Below, one piece after another: positions 7,659-7,752 of a DNA stretch of 7,752 nt; within the stretch, counting starts at the first letter, position 1; the number at the start of each line of letters is the position of its first letter. Below the pieces are notes generated by a model. It had not been told where the DNA came from. It saw only the letters and a program-made list of their open reading frames with translations, and searched no databases. Both the position numbers and the translations under genes were made by a program. This stretch comes from Desulfobacteraceae bacterium (GTDB taxonomy: Bacteria; Desulfobacterota; Desulfobacteria; Desulfobacterales; Desulfosalsimonadaceae), in NCBI GenBank assembly GCA_027353395.1, contig DAIEHU010000117.1:1-7752 (forward strand), given 5' to 3'.

Positions 7659-7752
7659 ACATTCTTCCTCTGTCTATCGGCGCGCGGCTGCATCAGAAGG
7701 CCATCCGCCTGACCGCCTGGTGGTTTCGTGAAAGACGCGGACAAACTGTTTG

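Noticed and set aside
7679..7752. Plus-strand open frame at the right edge reading ARLHQKAIRLTAWWFRERRG
   Set aside because: There is no start codon, ribosome binding site or recognisable homology; the run is too short to distinguish from chance.

Overview
The window looks like chromosomal DNA from a sulfate-reducing bacterium of the Desulfobacterota (former Deltaproteobacteria). The main reason is the partial pyruvate:ferredoxin oxidoreductase at the left edge. Read by eye, it follows the single-chain enzyme of Desulfovibrio africanus almost without gaps, and its proximal-cluster cysteines carry the same residue numbers as I remember for that protein. This placement is inference; I see no rRNA or other taxonomic marker. 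Base composition is moderately GC-rich within genes and AT-rich between them.

Layout: (1) 1-2918, minus strand: pyruvate:ferredoxin oxidoreductase, 3' end cut off by the window edge. (2) 2919-3135: AT-rich leader with a candidate sigma70-type promoter, a short hairpin and a 13-bp palindrome. (3) 3136-4011 (or 4029), minus strand: 16S rRNA dimethyladenosine transferase RsmA/KsgA. (4) About 4030-4224: divergent intergenic region. (5) 4225-7200, plus strand: large M16C zinc metallopeptidase of the presequence-protease (PreP) type. (6) 7224-7658, minus strand: half-size EamA-type membrane protein, converging on the peptidase gene across a 23-bp gap. (7) 7659-7752: short right flank, possibly with the last codons of another minus-strand gene.

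The four genes do not form an obvious pathway: central carbon/electron metabolism (PFOR), ribosome maturation (RsmA), peptide turnover (M16C) and a small transporter. rsmA and the PFOR gene share a strand, but a 217-bp gap with its own candidate promoter suggests PFOR is at least partly transcribed separately. No mobile element, CRISPR array, tRNA, rRNA or phage feature was found. I do not see an undescribed system here. The points worth a second look are small: regulatory-looking elements upstream of PFOR, the half-size EamA protein and the RsmA start choice.
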